The notes beneath the pieces are model-generated. The model did no database searches, had not been told where the DNA came from, and saw nothing but the letters and a program-made list of their open reading frames with translations. Shown piece after piece: positions 1-8,015 of a DNA stretch of 64,000 bases; position 1 is the stretch's first letter, and the number at the start of each line of letters is the position of its first letter. Source of the stretch: Prevotellaceae bacterium UBA2852 (lineage in GTDB: Bacteria; Bacteroidota; Bacteroidia; Bacteroidales; Bacteroidaceae); contig DEFM01000001.1 in NCBI GenBank assembly GCA_002350855.1, positions 7,762 to 71,761 on the forward strand, given 5' to 3'. The position numbers and the translations under genes were made by a program.

Positions 1-500
1 TTGCCACTATTATTATAATATGTAGGTGGGAGGTAGACTATGGCGTTGTTGGTAGCTCCGAGGCTTTGAGAGTAGTAGTGGATATACTCTATGGTGCCGT
101 GGGGAACGGATTTGATGTCGTGTGCCAGAGTTCCTGTCTTTGCCGGAATCTCGAGCAGACTGTTCTTGAATCCTTCGTTTGGATAATACTGTGGGCAGAG
201 AGGGTCCATGATGCTCACTCCGTCGACTTCGAAGTGGTAGGGATACATGTCGGCAGCTGCAGGTCCGAGGGTTGCTGTCCAGAGACCGTCGGAGGTTAGT
301 GTCATGGGGTGTTTGCCTGCAAATTGCACATCTACCTGCACTTCCTTGGCGGTGTTGTTGCGATAGAGAAAGGTGACGGTGCCGTCGGGGTTGAAAGTGA
401 CAGACTGATGCTCGGCGGCTGACTGTGCCAGGCTTGTGCTTGCAGCAATGAGTAGTGACAGGGACGCAACGGCCCTTGTCAGAAGTGGTTTTAAGGTCAT
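1..500 (-). CDS. Secreted esterase (feruloyl-esterase/enterochelin-esterase type), 3' part outside window
   Basis: The reading frame starts at the ATG complement of 498-500 and runs off the window edge without a stop, so only the first 166 residues are visible. It opens with a signal peptide ending near SLAQ (residue 26). Residues about 30-115 look like an immunoglobulin-like E-set/CBM48 domain (VTFNPDGTVTFLYRN, then DGLWTATLGP and YPYHFEVDG). The segment HGTIEYIHYYSQSLG followed by AIVYLPPTYY is the usual entry into an esterase D (PF00756) alpha/beta hydrolase domain. In Bacteroidales this architecture is common in xylan- and ferulate-processing enzymes. The catalytic Ser-Asp-His lie outside the window, so activity and substrate are inferred. 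Confidence 0.75.
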   Translation of the reverse strand, partial: MTLKPLLTRAVASLSLLIAASTSLAQSAAEHQSVTFNPDGTVTFLYRNNTAKEVQVDVQFAGKHPMTLTSDGLWTATLGPAAADMYPYHFEVDGVSIMDPLCPQYYPNEGFKNSLLEIPAKTGTLAHDIKSVPHGTIEYIHYYSQSLGATNNAIVYLPPTYYNNSG

Positions 501-530
501 AGTCGTGTTATTGTAAGTTAGACGGTTATA

Positions 531-562
531 AAAAAAAGAAAACCGCCTGTTCATGGCGGTTT
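531..562 (-). terminator. Intrinsic terminator after tRNA-Pro(GGG)
   Basis: Read on the minus strand, GAAACCGCC and GGCGGTTTTC form an 8-bp stem with a 7-nt loop (540-562), followed by a T-rich run (complement of 531-537). It lies directly downstream of the tRNA gene. Confidence 0.8.
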
Positions 563-573
563 CAGGGTGTTTG

Positions 574-647
574 TCGGGATGATCAGACTCGAACTGACGA
601 CCACACGCCCCCCAGACGTGTACGCTAACCAACTGCGCTACATCCCG
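574..647 (-). tRNA. tRNA-Pro (anticodon GGG)
   Basis: The minus strand gives an acceptor CGGGATG paired with CATCCCG plus discriminator A, a D-arm TAGCGCAGTTGGTTAGCG, an anticodon stem-loop CACGT-CTGGGGG-GCGTG with anticodon GGG, and a T-arm containing TTCGAGT. No CCA is encoded. It has its own promoter (658-688) and terminator (531-562), so it appears to be a single-gene unit. Confidence 0.95.
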
Positions 648-657
648 ATTGCGGATG

Positions 658-688
658 CAAAGGTACAAAAAAATCCTTGTGCTGCAAG
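658..688 (-). promoter_or_regulatory. Promoter of tRNA-Pro(GGG)
   Basis: On the minus strand the -7 element is TACCTTTG (658-665) and a -33 element CTTG lies at 685-688, with 19 bp between. This fits the Bacteroidetes consensus TTTG/19-21/TAnnTTTG. The start point should lie just before the tRNA 5' end. Confidence 0.75.
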
Positions 689-697
689 GATTTTTGT
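667..697 (-). terminator. Intrinsic terminator after the DUF4369 lipoprotein gene
   Basis: AAATCCTTG and CAAGGATTT form a 9-bp stem with a 5-nt loop; on the minus strand it is followed by a T run. It sits about 50 bp beyond the stop codon at 746 and overlaps the -33 region of the tRNA-Pro promoter, so transcription end and start are packed together. Confidence 0.7.
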
Positions 698-745
698 GAA
701 AATTATTTCAGCGGCAAAACCGCAGAACGCACTGGTCATGCACTC

Positions 746-1468
746 TTACCTCAAAAGCATGACGCAACGGCGAACATTCGGGTTGTTGCGGAATTCTGCC
801 GGTGCTTTCTTGTAAATCTTTTGAATGTTGGGGTTTGCAGGAACGTCGAAATTGAAAAGAGCACGTTCGCACATGTGGATGAACCAAGTGGTTCCGAGCA
901 CGTTGTCGTAGTTCTCCTCAACGAATTTAGTTTCAAGATTGTCGAGCGCATCAAAGTATTTCTTGTTGTTGCGCATGACTTCCTCCATTCGCTTATGGAT
1001 GATATCGGGAGAAAAACCGTCAATCATGAGTTCCATGCGAGTGAGGTTAGGGTCGATGAGCATCATGCCGATGGAGTCGCGCTTGGCGAGGAAATGATAT
1101 AACCGTTCGTTGAGTGGAGTGCCCTCAGCCTTTACTGATGAGTAACCGATATTGACCTTGACATTACCTTCCTCAAGAACAACGAGGATCGGGCGGTTGT
1201 TGATGTCGTAGGTGTCGCCCATGAACAGGGAAACGCACATGACGCTGTCGAGCGGTCCTGACATCTGGAAATTGCCATGAAGCACCGTGCAGGAGTCGAT
1301 GTCCCTGTAACTACCACCATCCATGAGCTTCATATACGCAGTGTTGCCGTCGAGGTATGCCTGCGACGACGTTCCCGTTACCGAATAGAGGTTGGTCTGC
1401 TCGGCACATGCGGCGCACATGAGTGCTAAGGCGATAATTAGGGTGGTTTGGGTAAATAACTGCTTCAT
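746..1468 (-). CDS. DUF4369 domain lipoprotein
   Basis: A 240-residue exported lipoprotein. The N-terminus MKQLFTQTTLIIALALMCAAC is a type II signal peptide with lipobox ending at Cys21. Residues about 25-110 match the DUF4369 pattern (a beta-sandwich often placed before thioredoxin domains in Bacteroidetes): AYLDGNTAYMKLMDGG, then GNFQMSGPLDS and VLEEGNVKVNI. The second half is helical and charged and carries no thioredoxin CxxC, so this looks like a DUF4369 protein without the redox domain. A start four codons upstream (1480) is possible; the chosen Met gives the cleaner signal peptide. A consensus promoter lies at 1511-1541. Function is unknown; cell-envelope location is well supported. 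Confidence 0.82.
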   Translation of the reverse strand: MKQLFTQTTLIIALALMCAACAEQTNLYSVTGTSSQAYLDGNTAYMKLMDGGSYRDIDSCTVLHGNFQMSGPLDSVMCVSLFMGDTYDINNRPILVVLEEGNVKVNIGYSSVKAEGTPLNERLYHFLAKRDSIGMMLIDPNLTRMELMIDGFSPDIIHKRMEEVMRNNKKYFDALDNLETKFVEENYDNVLGTTWFIHMCERALFNFDVPANPNIQKIYKKAPAEFRNNPNVRRCVMLLR

Positions 1469-1510
1469 AGGCAATCGCATGGTTCAATACTAAGTTGCTG
1501 ATTGTGATGG

Positions 1511-1541
1511 CAAAATTACAATATCCGTTGTGTTCGGCAAA
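1511..1541 (-). promoter_or_regulatory. Promoter of the DUF4369 lipoprotein gene
   Basis: The minus strand has TTTG (1538-1541), a 19-bp spacer and TAATTTTG (1511-1518), a perfect Bacteroidetes consensus. The leader to the ATG would be about 35-40 nt. Confidence 0.78.
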
Positions 1542-1678
1542 ATGTTTTAGATTTTCTTAAATGTTTATTAGAATTTCTTAATGATTTGTTGGCTGAGATA
1601 TGGCGGGTGTTAAACTTTTTTAAGTTTTTACCTTTAATAATATTCCCCATTCTTCGTTCATCTTTCTTCTTTTTTTCT

Positions 1679-1686
1679 TATCTTTG
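1679..1686 (+). promoter_or_regulatory. Probable -7 element of the divIC-like gene
   Basis: TATCTTTG fits TAnnTTTG about 30 bp before the GTG start at 1716. No clear TTTG lies at the right distance upstream; the region is pyrimidine-rich. Confidence 0.5.
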
Positions 1687-1715
1687 CAGCAGAATAATAA
1701 TAGGAGAACCGAACC

Positions 1716-2015
1716 GTGAAAATAGGGAAGATTTTATCTAAATTCAAATATCTCATCGCCGCAGGAATTTTTGTGCTGGTAACAGGATTCGTCGGTGAGA
1801 ATTGTATCGTGCGGCGTGTGGAACGCAAGCAGGATATTGCAGAGCTTGAACGCAAAATAGAGGAGCAGAGGGAACTGTTTGCCGCCGACCAGGCAAGGCT
1901 GGACGAGCTGAAGAACAACCGCTATGCCTTGAGACGTGTAGCTCGTGAGAAGTACTACATGCGTGAATATAACGAAGATGTCTTTATCATCGAAGACGAG
2001 GAGGGAAATGACTAA
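1716..2015 (+). CDS. Septum formation initiator family protein (DivIC/FtsB-like)
   Basis: A 99-residue bitopic protein. A short basic N-terminus is followed by one membrane helix (about residues 12-28) and a coiled coil (about 33-68, heptad-like ELERKIEEQRELFAADQ), ending with RRVAREKYYMREYNEDVFII, the conserved C-terminal block of FtsB/DivIC proteins. The family bridges FtsL and FtsQ in the divisome. The start is GTG, chosen because AGGAGAA lies 8 nt upstream (one of the few Shine-Dalgarno-like sites here) and no other Met precedes the membrane helix. It overlaps the next gene by 8 nt, which suggests translational coupling. Confidence 0.85.
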   Translation: MKIGKILSKFKYLIAAGIFVLVTGFVGENCIVRRVERKQDIAELERKIEEQRELFAADQARLDELKNNRYALRRVAREKYYMREYNEDVFIIEDEEGND

Positions 2016-2463
2016 GGAAAAGAAACAGCAACTGCTCAACTTCTGTGCTTTGGCAGGGGAGGTGATGGTTCTTTTGGGAGCAGTGGCGTGGATGTTCTGG
2101 CGTAGCCGCTCGATTGCGGGCGATGTTCTGATGGAATGGCTGAAGGCTAACGGAGCCGGAGTGCTGTTTGCAGCCGGAGCCATAATTATGAGCATTGGCC
2201 GACTGTTGGGTGAAAAGGGAGATATAGCAATGATGGGTGATGTTCAGGCAGATATCCGTGTGCGACGTCTCCATCGCCAGCGTGTGATAGCAATGGTGAT
2301 GCTTATGCTTGCCGCTGTGCTGGTGAATATGCGAGCTGGTTTCTATGCTTTCGACGTCTATGTACGTCCGTCGTTGTGGCTTCTGCCCTTTCTCTTTTTC
2401 GTGGTGATAGAGACCTACACGGTATTCCGCCTAAGTAGCCTGGAGAAGAAGAGTGAAGTGTGA
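2008..2463 (+). CDS. Small four-helix membrane protein of unknown function
   Basis: A 151-residue protein with four predicted membrane segments (about 11-31, 45-63, 91-109, 118-138). A basic stretch (DIRVRRLHRQRVI) lies between helices two and three. The ATG at 2008 overlaps the preceding divIC-like stop by 8 nt; an in-frame ATG at 1945 would lie deep inside that gene and is rejected. No family is recognised with certainty. Co-transcription with a divisome gene makes an envelope role plausible, but this is only context. Confidence 0.75.
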   Translation: MTKEKKQQLLNFCALAGEVMVLLGAVAWMFWRSRSIAGDVLMEWLKANGAGVLFAAGAIIMSIGRLLGEKGDIAMMGDVQADIRVRRLHRQRVIAMVMLMLAAVLVNMRAGFYAFDVYVRPSLWLLPFLFFVVIETYTVFRLSSLEKKSEV

Positions 2464-2517
2464 AGGTGGAAATTTGTTATTTTTAGGCAATACCTATTAT
2501 AATAAATGTGAAAAAGT

Positions 2518-2548
2518 TTTGTCAAGTAGAGAAACTAAACTAACTTTG
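2518..2548 (+). promoter_or_regulatory. purB promoter
   Basis: TTTG (2518-2521), 19-bp spacer, TAACTTTG (2541-2548): a perfect Bacteroidetes promoter. It predicts an untranslated leader of about 125 nt. That leader contains a weak 6-bp hairpin (GCTCTC 2562-2567 with GAGAGC 2585-2590) but no recognisable riboswitch. Confidence 0.82.
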
Positions 2549-2679
2549 CACAAAATTTAAGGCTCTCTGAATGATTTGACCTGCGAGAGCAAGGACAGAG
2601 AGGACTGAGAGAACACGATAGTAATAATAAAGCGCAATATAAATTAGGTAAAAAGACTCGTTTTTTCCTGAAAGACATT

Positions 2680-4029
2680 ATGATAGCACTTGATGCACTT
2701 ACAGCCGTTTCGCCTGTGGACGGGCGTTACCACGGTAAAACCGAGGTGTTGGCAAACTATTTCTCCGAATACGCATTGGTGAAGTACCGTGTGCGTGTGG
2801 AGATTGAGTATTTCATAGCACTCTGTGAACTGCCCCTGCCGCAACTTGCAGGATTCGATCATACGCAGTTTGAAACCCTCCGTAATATCTACCGCAATTT
2901 CACTGTGGAAGACGCACGCAGGGTGAAGGAGATAGAATCAGTCACAAATCACGACGTGAAGGCTGTGGAATACTTCATCAAAGAACGTATTGCCGGCATG
3001 GACAATGTGGAACAGTGGCAGGAATTCATCCACTTCGGACTGACAAGCCAGGATATCAACAACACCAGTGTGCCTCTGTCGCTGAAAGATGCTATTCAGG
3101 AGGTATATATTCCCCAGGTTGAGGAACTCATTGCCCAGCTTCAGGAATATGCCGACGAATGGGCCGAGATACCTATGCTCGCCAAGACTCACGGTCAGCC
3201 AGCCAGCCCTACAAGACTCGGCAAGGAGGTGATGGTGTATGTCTACCGCCTCACAGAACAGCTTCAGTTGCTGCGCAAATGCAAGTACACTGCGAAGTTC
3301 GGTGGTGCCACGGGCAACTACAATGCTCACCATGTGGCTTATCCGGAGTATGACTGGAAGGCATTCGGCAACCGCTTCGTTAGCGAGAAACTGGGTCTGG
3401 AGCGTGAGCAGTGGACTACTCAGATTTCCAACTATGACCATCTTGCATCTGTCTTTGATGCTCTCCGCAGAATCAACACCATCATTCTGGATCTCGACCG
3501 CGACTTCTGGATGTATGTATCGATGGAGTATTTCAAGCAGAAGATCAAAGCAGGAGAGGTCGGTTCGAGCGCAATGCCTCACAAGGTGAACCCTATCGAC
3601 TTCGAAAACTCTGAAGGCAACCTCGGCATGGCTAACGCCATACTGGCTCACTTGGCACAGAAACTGCCTGTAAGCCGACTGCAGCGTGACCTGACAGACT
3701 CAACAGTGCTGAGAAACATAGGTGTGCCCCTTGGACACATGCTCATATCTGTACAGAGCACTCTGAAGGGTCTGCGCAAGCTGCTGCTTAACCGCGATGC
3801 TATTGACCGCGACCTCAATGATACATGGGCAGTATGTGCAGAGGCAATCCAAACCATACTCCGCCGCGAAGCATATCCGCATCCTTACGAGGCACTCAAG
3901 GCTCTGACAAGAACCAATGCCACTATTGATGCCGACAGCATACATAACTTTGTGGAACAACTCGATGTGCCAGAAACTGTGAAAGAAGAGTTAAGGCGCA
4001 TTTCTCCTCAAACATACACAGGAATCTAA
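2680..4029 (+). CDS. purB: Adenylosuccinate lyase
   Basis: A 449-residue enzyme of the fumarase/aspartase superfamily. It cleaves SAICAR to AICAR and adenylosuccinate to AMP, both releasing fumarate, in purine synthesis. It is of the long PurB type known from E. coli (456 residues), seen from the start ALTAVSPVDGRYHGKT. The flexible signature loop GSSAMPHKVNPIDFENSEGN lies at about residues 295-314 and holds the catalytic serine pair; AKTHGQPASPTRLGKE near residue 170 carries a conserved His. It appears monocistronic with its own promoter; the next gene begins 65 bp later. Confidence 0.97.
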   Translation: MIALDALTAVSPVDGRYHGKTEVLANYFSEYALVKYRVRVEIEYFIALCELPLPQLAGFDHTQFETLRNIYRNFTVEDARRVKEIESVTNHDVKAVEYFIKERIAGMDNVEQWQEFIHFGLTSQDINNTSVPLSLKDAIQEVYIPQVEELIAQLQEYADEWAEIPMLAKTHGQPASPTRLGKEVMVYVYRLTEQLQLLRKCKYTAKFGGATGNYNAHHVAYPEYDWKAFGNRFVSEKLGLEREQWTTQISNYDHLASVFDALRRINTIILDLDRDFWMYVSMEYFKQKIKAGEVGSSAMPHKVNPIDFENSEGNLGMANAILAHLAQKLPVSRLQRDLTDSTVLRNIGVPLGHMLISVQSTLKGLRKLLLNRDAIDRDLNDTWAVCAEAIQTILRREAYPHPYEALKALTRTNATIDADSIHNFVEQLDVPETVKEELRRISPQTYTGI

Positions 4030-4094
4030 CTAGTGAATTCAAAAACGCTATCCGAGAGGACTGCAATTAATTATTAAAAAAATTACGAAAACAC

Positions 4095-5381
4095 ATGATT
4101 AACGAAAAAGAAAATTGGCAGAATGGCGAATCGGGCGAACGTCGTCGCCGTCCACGTTTCAACACCAGTGAACGTGCCTATTCAAGCAACCCAAACAGAG
4201 GTTACAGCCGTGAAGGATTTAACAATTACAGAGACGACAATATCAGACCCGCTTATGGAGCGCGTCCGTCGTATGGTTACAGAAACACGACACAAGGTTA
4301 CAACAATCAGGAACGTAATCAGTATCCACGTCCATATAACAACGGAGGCTATCACCAGAACCGTGATAACGGATTTGGTGATGAAGGATTCGGCCAGCAG
4401 CGTCAGGGCGGCTACGGACAGAACCGTGGCGGTTATGGTCAGCAGCGTCAGGGCGGCTACGGACAGAACCGTGGCGGCTATGGTCAGCAACGTCAGGGCG
4501 GTTACGGACAGAATCGTGGCGGCTATGGTCAGCAGCGTCAGGGCGGCTACGGACAGAACCGTGGCGGCTATGGTCAGCAGCGTCGTCAGGGAGGCTACAA
4601 TCCAGAAAACAAGTACTCTCTGAAGAAGCAGATTGATTACAAAGAATATATTGAAGATCCAGACGCACCAATCCGTCTTAACAAATACCTTGCCAACGCA
4701 GGTACTTGCTCTCGTCGTGAGGCAGACCAGTTTATCCAGGCTGGTGTTGTGAAGGTGAACGGACAAATCGTTACCGAACTCGGAACAAAGGTGCTTCGTA
4801 CAGATACAGTTCACTTCCACGACCAGCTCGTGTCGCCAGAGAAGAAAGTCTATGTGCTGCTTAACAAGCCAAAGGACTATGTTACCACAAGCGACGATCC
4901 TCAGCAGCGCAAGACTGTAATGGAACTCGTGAAGAACTGCTGCCGTGAGCGTATCTATCCAGTGGGACGTCTCGACAGAAACACTACTGGTGTGTTGCTC
5001 TTCACCAACGATGGTGATCTGGCATCAAAGCTTACACATCCTAAATTCCTGAAGAAGAAAATCTACCATGTGTTCCTCGACAAGAATGTTGCACACTCTG
5101 ATTTGCAGCAGATTCTTGACGGTGTGACTTTGGAGGATGGTGAGGTACGCGCAGATGCTATCTCCTATGCTTCAGACACAGACAAGAAGCAGGTTGGTAT
5201 TGAAATCCACTCAGGAAAGAACCGCATCGTACGCCGTATATTTGAATCACTCGGCTACAGAGTACTCAAGCTCGACCGCGTGATGTTCTGCGGACTTACC
5301 AAGAAAGGACTCAAGCGTGGTGACTGGCGTTTCCTCACTCAGCAGGAAGTTGCTATGCTCCACATGGGAAGTTTTGAATAA
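4095..5381 (+). CDS. RluB/RsuA-family rRNA pseudouridine synthase with a long Gly/Gln/Arg-rich N-terminal tail
   Basis: A 428-residue protein. Residues 1 to about 185 are low-complexity, rich in Arg, Gly, Tyr, Asn and Gln, and include four tandem 15-residue units of [15 protein letters not shown] (residues 105-164). An S4 RNA-binding domain follows (about 193-250, starting [20 protein letters not shown]), then the RsuA/RluB catalytic domain with [20 protein letters not shown]; the catalytic Asp is residue 294. By homology it isomerises a uridine of 23S rRNA (U2605 in E. coli RluB). RluB homologues of usual length lack such a tail at the N-terminus. The tail is positively charged and predicted disordered, so it may aid RNA binding or condensation (inference). 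asnS follows after 20 bp. Confidence 0.92.
   Translation: MINEKENWQNGESGERRRRPRFNTSERAYSSNPNRGYSREGFNNYRDDNIRPAYGARPSYGYRNTTQGYNNQERNQYPRPYNNGGYHQNRDNGFGDEGFGQQRQGGYGQNRGGYGQQRQGGYGQNRGGYGQQRQGGYGQNRGGYGQQRQGGYGQNRGGYGQQRRQGGYNPENKYSLKKQIDYKEYIEDPDAPIRLNKYLANAGTCSRREADQFIQAGVVKVNGQIVTELGTKVLRTDTVHFHDQLVSPEKKVYVLLNKPKDYVTTSDDPQQRKTVMELVKNCCRERIYPVGRLDRNTTGVLLFTNDGDLASKLTHPKFLKKKIYHVFLDKNVAHSDLQQILDGVTLEDGEVRADAISYASDTDKKQVGIEIHSGKNRIVRRIFESLGYRVLKLDRVMFCGLTKKGLKRGDWRFLTQQEVAMLHMGSFE
4407..4586 (+). repeat. Four tandem 45-bp coding repeats in the pseudouridine synthase gene
   Basis: Units begin at 4407, 4452, 4497 and 4542, each 45 bp and in frame, encoding [15 protein letters not shown]. They differ only at a few third-codon positions; the last unit ends in an Arg codon and is followed by another QG. 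Near identity at DNA level suggests recent expansion by slippage or unequal exchange, so copy number may vary between strains. Confidence 0.95.
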
Positions 5382-5401
5382 ACTAAAAAACTCAACAATA
5401 C

Positions 5402-6796
5402 ATGAAACGTACAAAAATCATTGATATACTTCAAAGTACAGAGTACGGCAAAGAAGTGACCGTTTGCGGATGGGTGAGAACACACCGCAGCAGCAAGGCT
5501 GTTGACTTCATCGCGCTCAATGACGGTTCTACTATCAAAAACGTGCAAGTCGTGGTTGACCCAGAGACCGTTGACCCGGAAATACTGAAGCAGGCAACAA
5601 CAGGAGCATGCTTGAAAGTTGTGGGTAAACTGGTTGAAAGTCCTGCTCAGGGACAGGCATCGGAAGTGCAGTGCACAGAAATCGAACTCTTCGGAGCCTG
5701 TGGTGCTGACTATCCTATGCAGAAGAAAGGGCAGTCGTTCGAGTATATGCGTCAGCATGCACACATGCGTCTTCGTACCAATACATTCGGCGCAGTATTC
5801 CGTATCCGTCACAACATGGCAATCGCCATTCACCAGTTCTTCCACGACAAGGGATTCTTCTACTTCCACACACCTATTATCACAGCAAGTGACTGCGAGG
5901 GTGCCGGACAGATGTTCCAGGTGACTACCAAGAACCTCTATGACCTGAAGAAAGACGAGAACGGAAGCATTATCTACGATGACGACTTTTTCGGCAAGCA
6001 GACTTCACTCACAGTGAGCGGTCAGCTTGAGGGTGAACTCGGAGCTACAGCTCTCGGTCAGATCTATACTTTCGGACCTACTTTCCGTGCAGAGAACTCC
6101 AATACTCCACGCCACTTGGCTGAGTTCTGGATGATTGAGCCGGAAATGGCATTTTACGACAAGGACGACCTCATGGATCTTGAGGAGGAATTCATCAAGT
6201 ACTGTGTGAAATGGGCACTCGACAACTGTAAGGACGATCTGGAGTTCCTCAACAAAATGATTGACAAGACTCTCATTGAGCGTCTGCAGGGTGTGCTTAA
6301 GGATTCATTCGTACGTCTTACCTACACAGAGGGTATCAACATCCTTCAGGAGGCTATCGCCAAGGGCAAGAAATTCGAGTTCCCATGCAACTGGGGAGAC
6401 GACCTTGCCAGCGAACACGAGCGCTTCCTGGTTGAAGAGCACTTCAAGCGTCCTGTTATCATGACAGACTATCCTCGTGAAATCAAGGCTTTCTACATGA
6501 AGCTGAATGAAGATGGAAAGACTATGCAGGGTACTGACGTGCTGTTCCCACAGATCGGTGAAATCATTGGTGGTTCTGTCCGTGAGGAGAACTATGATAA
6601 GCTGATGTCGGAAATCACTGCCCGCAACATACCAATGAAGGATATGTGGTGGTATCTCGACACCCGTCGTTTCGGCTCATGCCCACACGCTGGATTCGGA
6701 CTCGGTTTCGAACGTCTCATCCTCTTCGTTACAGGCATGCAGAACATCCGCGATGTGATACCTTTCCCACGTACTCCAAAGACAGCTGAGTTCTAA
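5402..6796 (+). CDS. asnS: Asparaginyl-tRNA synthetase
   Basis: A 464-residue class II aminoacyl-tRNA synthetase, the usual length (466 in E. coli). The N-terminal OB-fold anticodon-binding domain (about 15-105) begins [20 protein letters not shown]. Motif 2 is [20 protein letters not shown] and motif 3 is [20 protein letters not shown] near the C-terminus. The first half of the catalytic domain contains [19 protein letters not shown]. It charges tRNA-Asn with asparagine in the cytosol. It follows the RluB-like gene by 20 bp, so both are probably one transcript ended by the hairpin at 6813-6860. Confidence 0.97.
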   Translation: MKRTKIIDILQSTEYGKEVTVCGWVRTHRSSKAVDFIALNDGSTIKNVQVVVDPETVDPEILKQATTGACLKVVGKLVESPAQGQASEVQCTEIELFGACGADYPMQKKGQSFEYMRQHAHMRLRTNTFGAVFRIRHNMAIAIHQFFHDKGFFYFHTPIITASDCEGAGQMFQVTTKNLYDLKKDENGSIIYDDDFFGKQTSLTVSGQLEGELGATALGQIYTFGPTFRAENSNTPRHLAEFWMIEPEMAFYDKDDLMDLEEEFIKYCVKWALDNCKDDLEFLNKMIDKTLIERLQGVLKDSFVRLTYTEGINILQEAIAKGKKFEFPCNWGDDLASEHERFLVEEHFKRPVIMTDYPREIKAFYMKLNEDGKTMQGTDVLFPQIGEIIGGSVREENYDKLMSEITARNIPMKDMWWYLDTRRFGSCPHAGFGLGFERLILFVTGMQNIRDVIPFPRTPKTAEF

Positions 6797-6812
6797 ACAG
6801 AATCAATGCAAT

Positions 6813-6860
6813 AAAAAAGAAGCTTCATTACCGCATAGGCAGTGAAGCTTCTCTTTTATT
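6813..6860. terminator. Bidirectional terminator between asnS and the Gfo/Idh/MocA gene
   Basis: AGAAGCTTCA (6818-6827) and TGAAGCTTCT (6843-6852) form a 10-bp stem flanked by A-rich and T-rich runs, so it can end transcription from both convergent genes. Confidence 0.85.
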
Positions 6861-6875
6861 TATTATCTCACTCTG

Positions 6876-7877
6876 TCAGCCGAGCCTGAAGACACCAAGG
6901 ATTTTATCCATAACCCAGTTGACAGATGTAGCAGTATTGTTGTCGCAGTCACAGGTGGAGATGCCGCGCAGATGGTCAACTACGAGTTGGATGAGGGGCT
7001 GTTGCACATGTGGCGGATTGGGAATGCTGAATTCCTGATGTCCTTTCTGGTTGTCAAGCGTTATTGGTTTATAGTCAAATACGGAAAAGGCAATGGTGCC
7101 GTTTTCACCTACAATCTCTATACGGTCCGTTCGTGCTGATTCATGTGCGACGAAGCACCATGATGCAGAGCCTGTGATTCCACAGTCGAACTTGAAGCAG
7201 GCATTGATAGTGTCCTCCACCTTGTACAGCCCAGCCATATTACTGCAGAATCCCTCTGCCTCGATGATATTGCCGAGCATGTCCTGAAGAAGGTCTATCT
7301 GGTGGGGTGCAAGGTCGTAGAAATAACCACCACGACCGGCGATGTCGGGTTGCAGACGCCAAGGAAGGTTGGTCTTGTTGTAGTCAAGTTCGCGTGGCGG
7401 GACAGCAAAGCGAATCTGAACTGAAAGGATGCGTCCCAGACTTCCGTTGCGCACCAGCTCCTTCACTTTCTCGAAGTAGGGCAGATGGCGGCGGTAGTAT
7501 GCTACAAAACAAGGAATGTTGAGGAGTCGTGAGATGCGGTTGATGCGAACGCAGTCTTCGTAAGTCGCTGCCATGGGCTTCTCAATGTAAGCTGGCTTAC
7601 CTGCCCTCAAAGCCATGATGGCGTAGGTGGCATGTGAAGAGGGTGGGGTGGCGATGTAAATGGCATTGACATCGGGATCGGAAATGAGCGACAGGGCATC
7701 TGTGTAGTAGCGTGCAATATTGTGACGCTGTGCATAGGACTTAGCCTTTTCTGCATTACGACTCATTACGGCAACGACTTCAGAACCTTCAATCTGTGCG
7801 AATGCCGGTCCACTCTTTTTCTCGGTGACTTCACCGCAACCGATGAATCCCCATTTTACAGTTTCCAAAGCGTACAT
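6876..7877 (-). CDS. Gfo/Idh/MocA family oxidoreductase
   Basis: A 333-residue NAD(P)-dependent sugar or polyol dehydrogenase-like protein. The Rossmann motif is WGFIGCGEVTEKKSG (residues about 9-23), and the EKP motif lies in YIEKPMAATYEDC (about residue 98), as in glucose-fructose oxidoreductase and inositol dehydrogenase. The C-terminal alpha/beta domain has DLAPHQIDLLQDMLG, which includes the conserved DxxxHxID-type catalytic pattern. No signal peptide is seen, so it should be cytosolic. Neighbours do not reveal its substrate. It is divergent from the next gene across a 138-bp region containing a repeat of family A (7883-7912). Confidence 0.9.
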   Translation of the reverse strand: MYALETVKWGFIGCGEVTEKKSGPAFAQIEGSEVVAVMSRNAEKAKSYAQRHNIARYYTDALSLISDPDVNAIYIATPPSSHATYAIMALRAGKPAYIEKPMAATYEDCVRINRISRLLNIPCFVAYYRRHLPYFEKVKELVRNGSLGRILSVQIRFAVPPRELDYNKTNLPWRLQPDIAGRGGYFYDLAPHQIDLLQDMLGNIIEAEGFCSNMAGLYKVEDTINACFKFDCGITGSASWCFVAHESARTDRIEIVGENGTIAFSVFDYKPITLDNQKGHQEFSIPNPPHVQQPLIQLVVDHLRGISTCDCDNNTATSVNWVMDKILGVFRLG

Positions 7878-7882
7878 GATAA

Positions 7883-7912
7883 GCGAAGAGTTAAGAGTGA
7901 AGAGTTAAGTGA
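7883..7912. repeat. Dispersed repeat family A copy (GAAGAGTTAAGAGTGAAG type)
   Basis: This short direct-repeat element begins 6 bp from the start codon of the oxidoreductase gene. Related copies lie at 36922, 38689, 61106 and, inverted, 62213. Confidence 0.7.
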
Positions 7913-7969
7913 CAACTGATAGCTGACACAATTTTTTAAGTTTTAAGTATTTTTGATATTTGGTTGATG

Positions 7970-7998
7970 CAAATGTACGTAAAAAATGTGTACTTTTG
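7970..7998. promoter_or_regulatory. Divergent -7 elements between the oxidoreductase and membrane-protein genes
   Basis: TACATTTG on the minus strand (7970-7977) and TACTTTTG on the plus strand (7991-7998) both fit TAnnTTTG. The plus element lies 17 bp before the ATG at 8016, predicting a nearly leaderless mRNA. No well-spaced TTTG is evident for either. Confidence 0.5.
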
Positions 7999-8015
7999 CA
8001 TGAAAACTGAAAAAT

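Noticed and set aside
2555..2679. Possible riboswitch in the purB leader
   Set aside because: Only a weak 6-bp hairpin is visible; no purine or PRPP aptamer motif was recognised.
4407..4586. Regularly spaced repeats considered as a CRISPR array
   Set aside because: Units are directly adjacent without unique spacers and are in frame in a coding gene.
4182..4820. Long open frame on the minus strand inside the pseudouridine synthase gene (and others in plus frames)
   Set aside because: It exists because the 45-bp repeats keep other frames open; the product is repetitive and lacks any family pattern, while the plus-strand product has clear S4 and catalytic domains.
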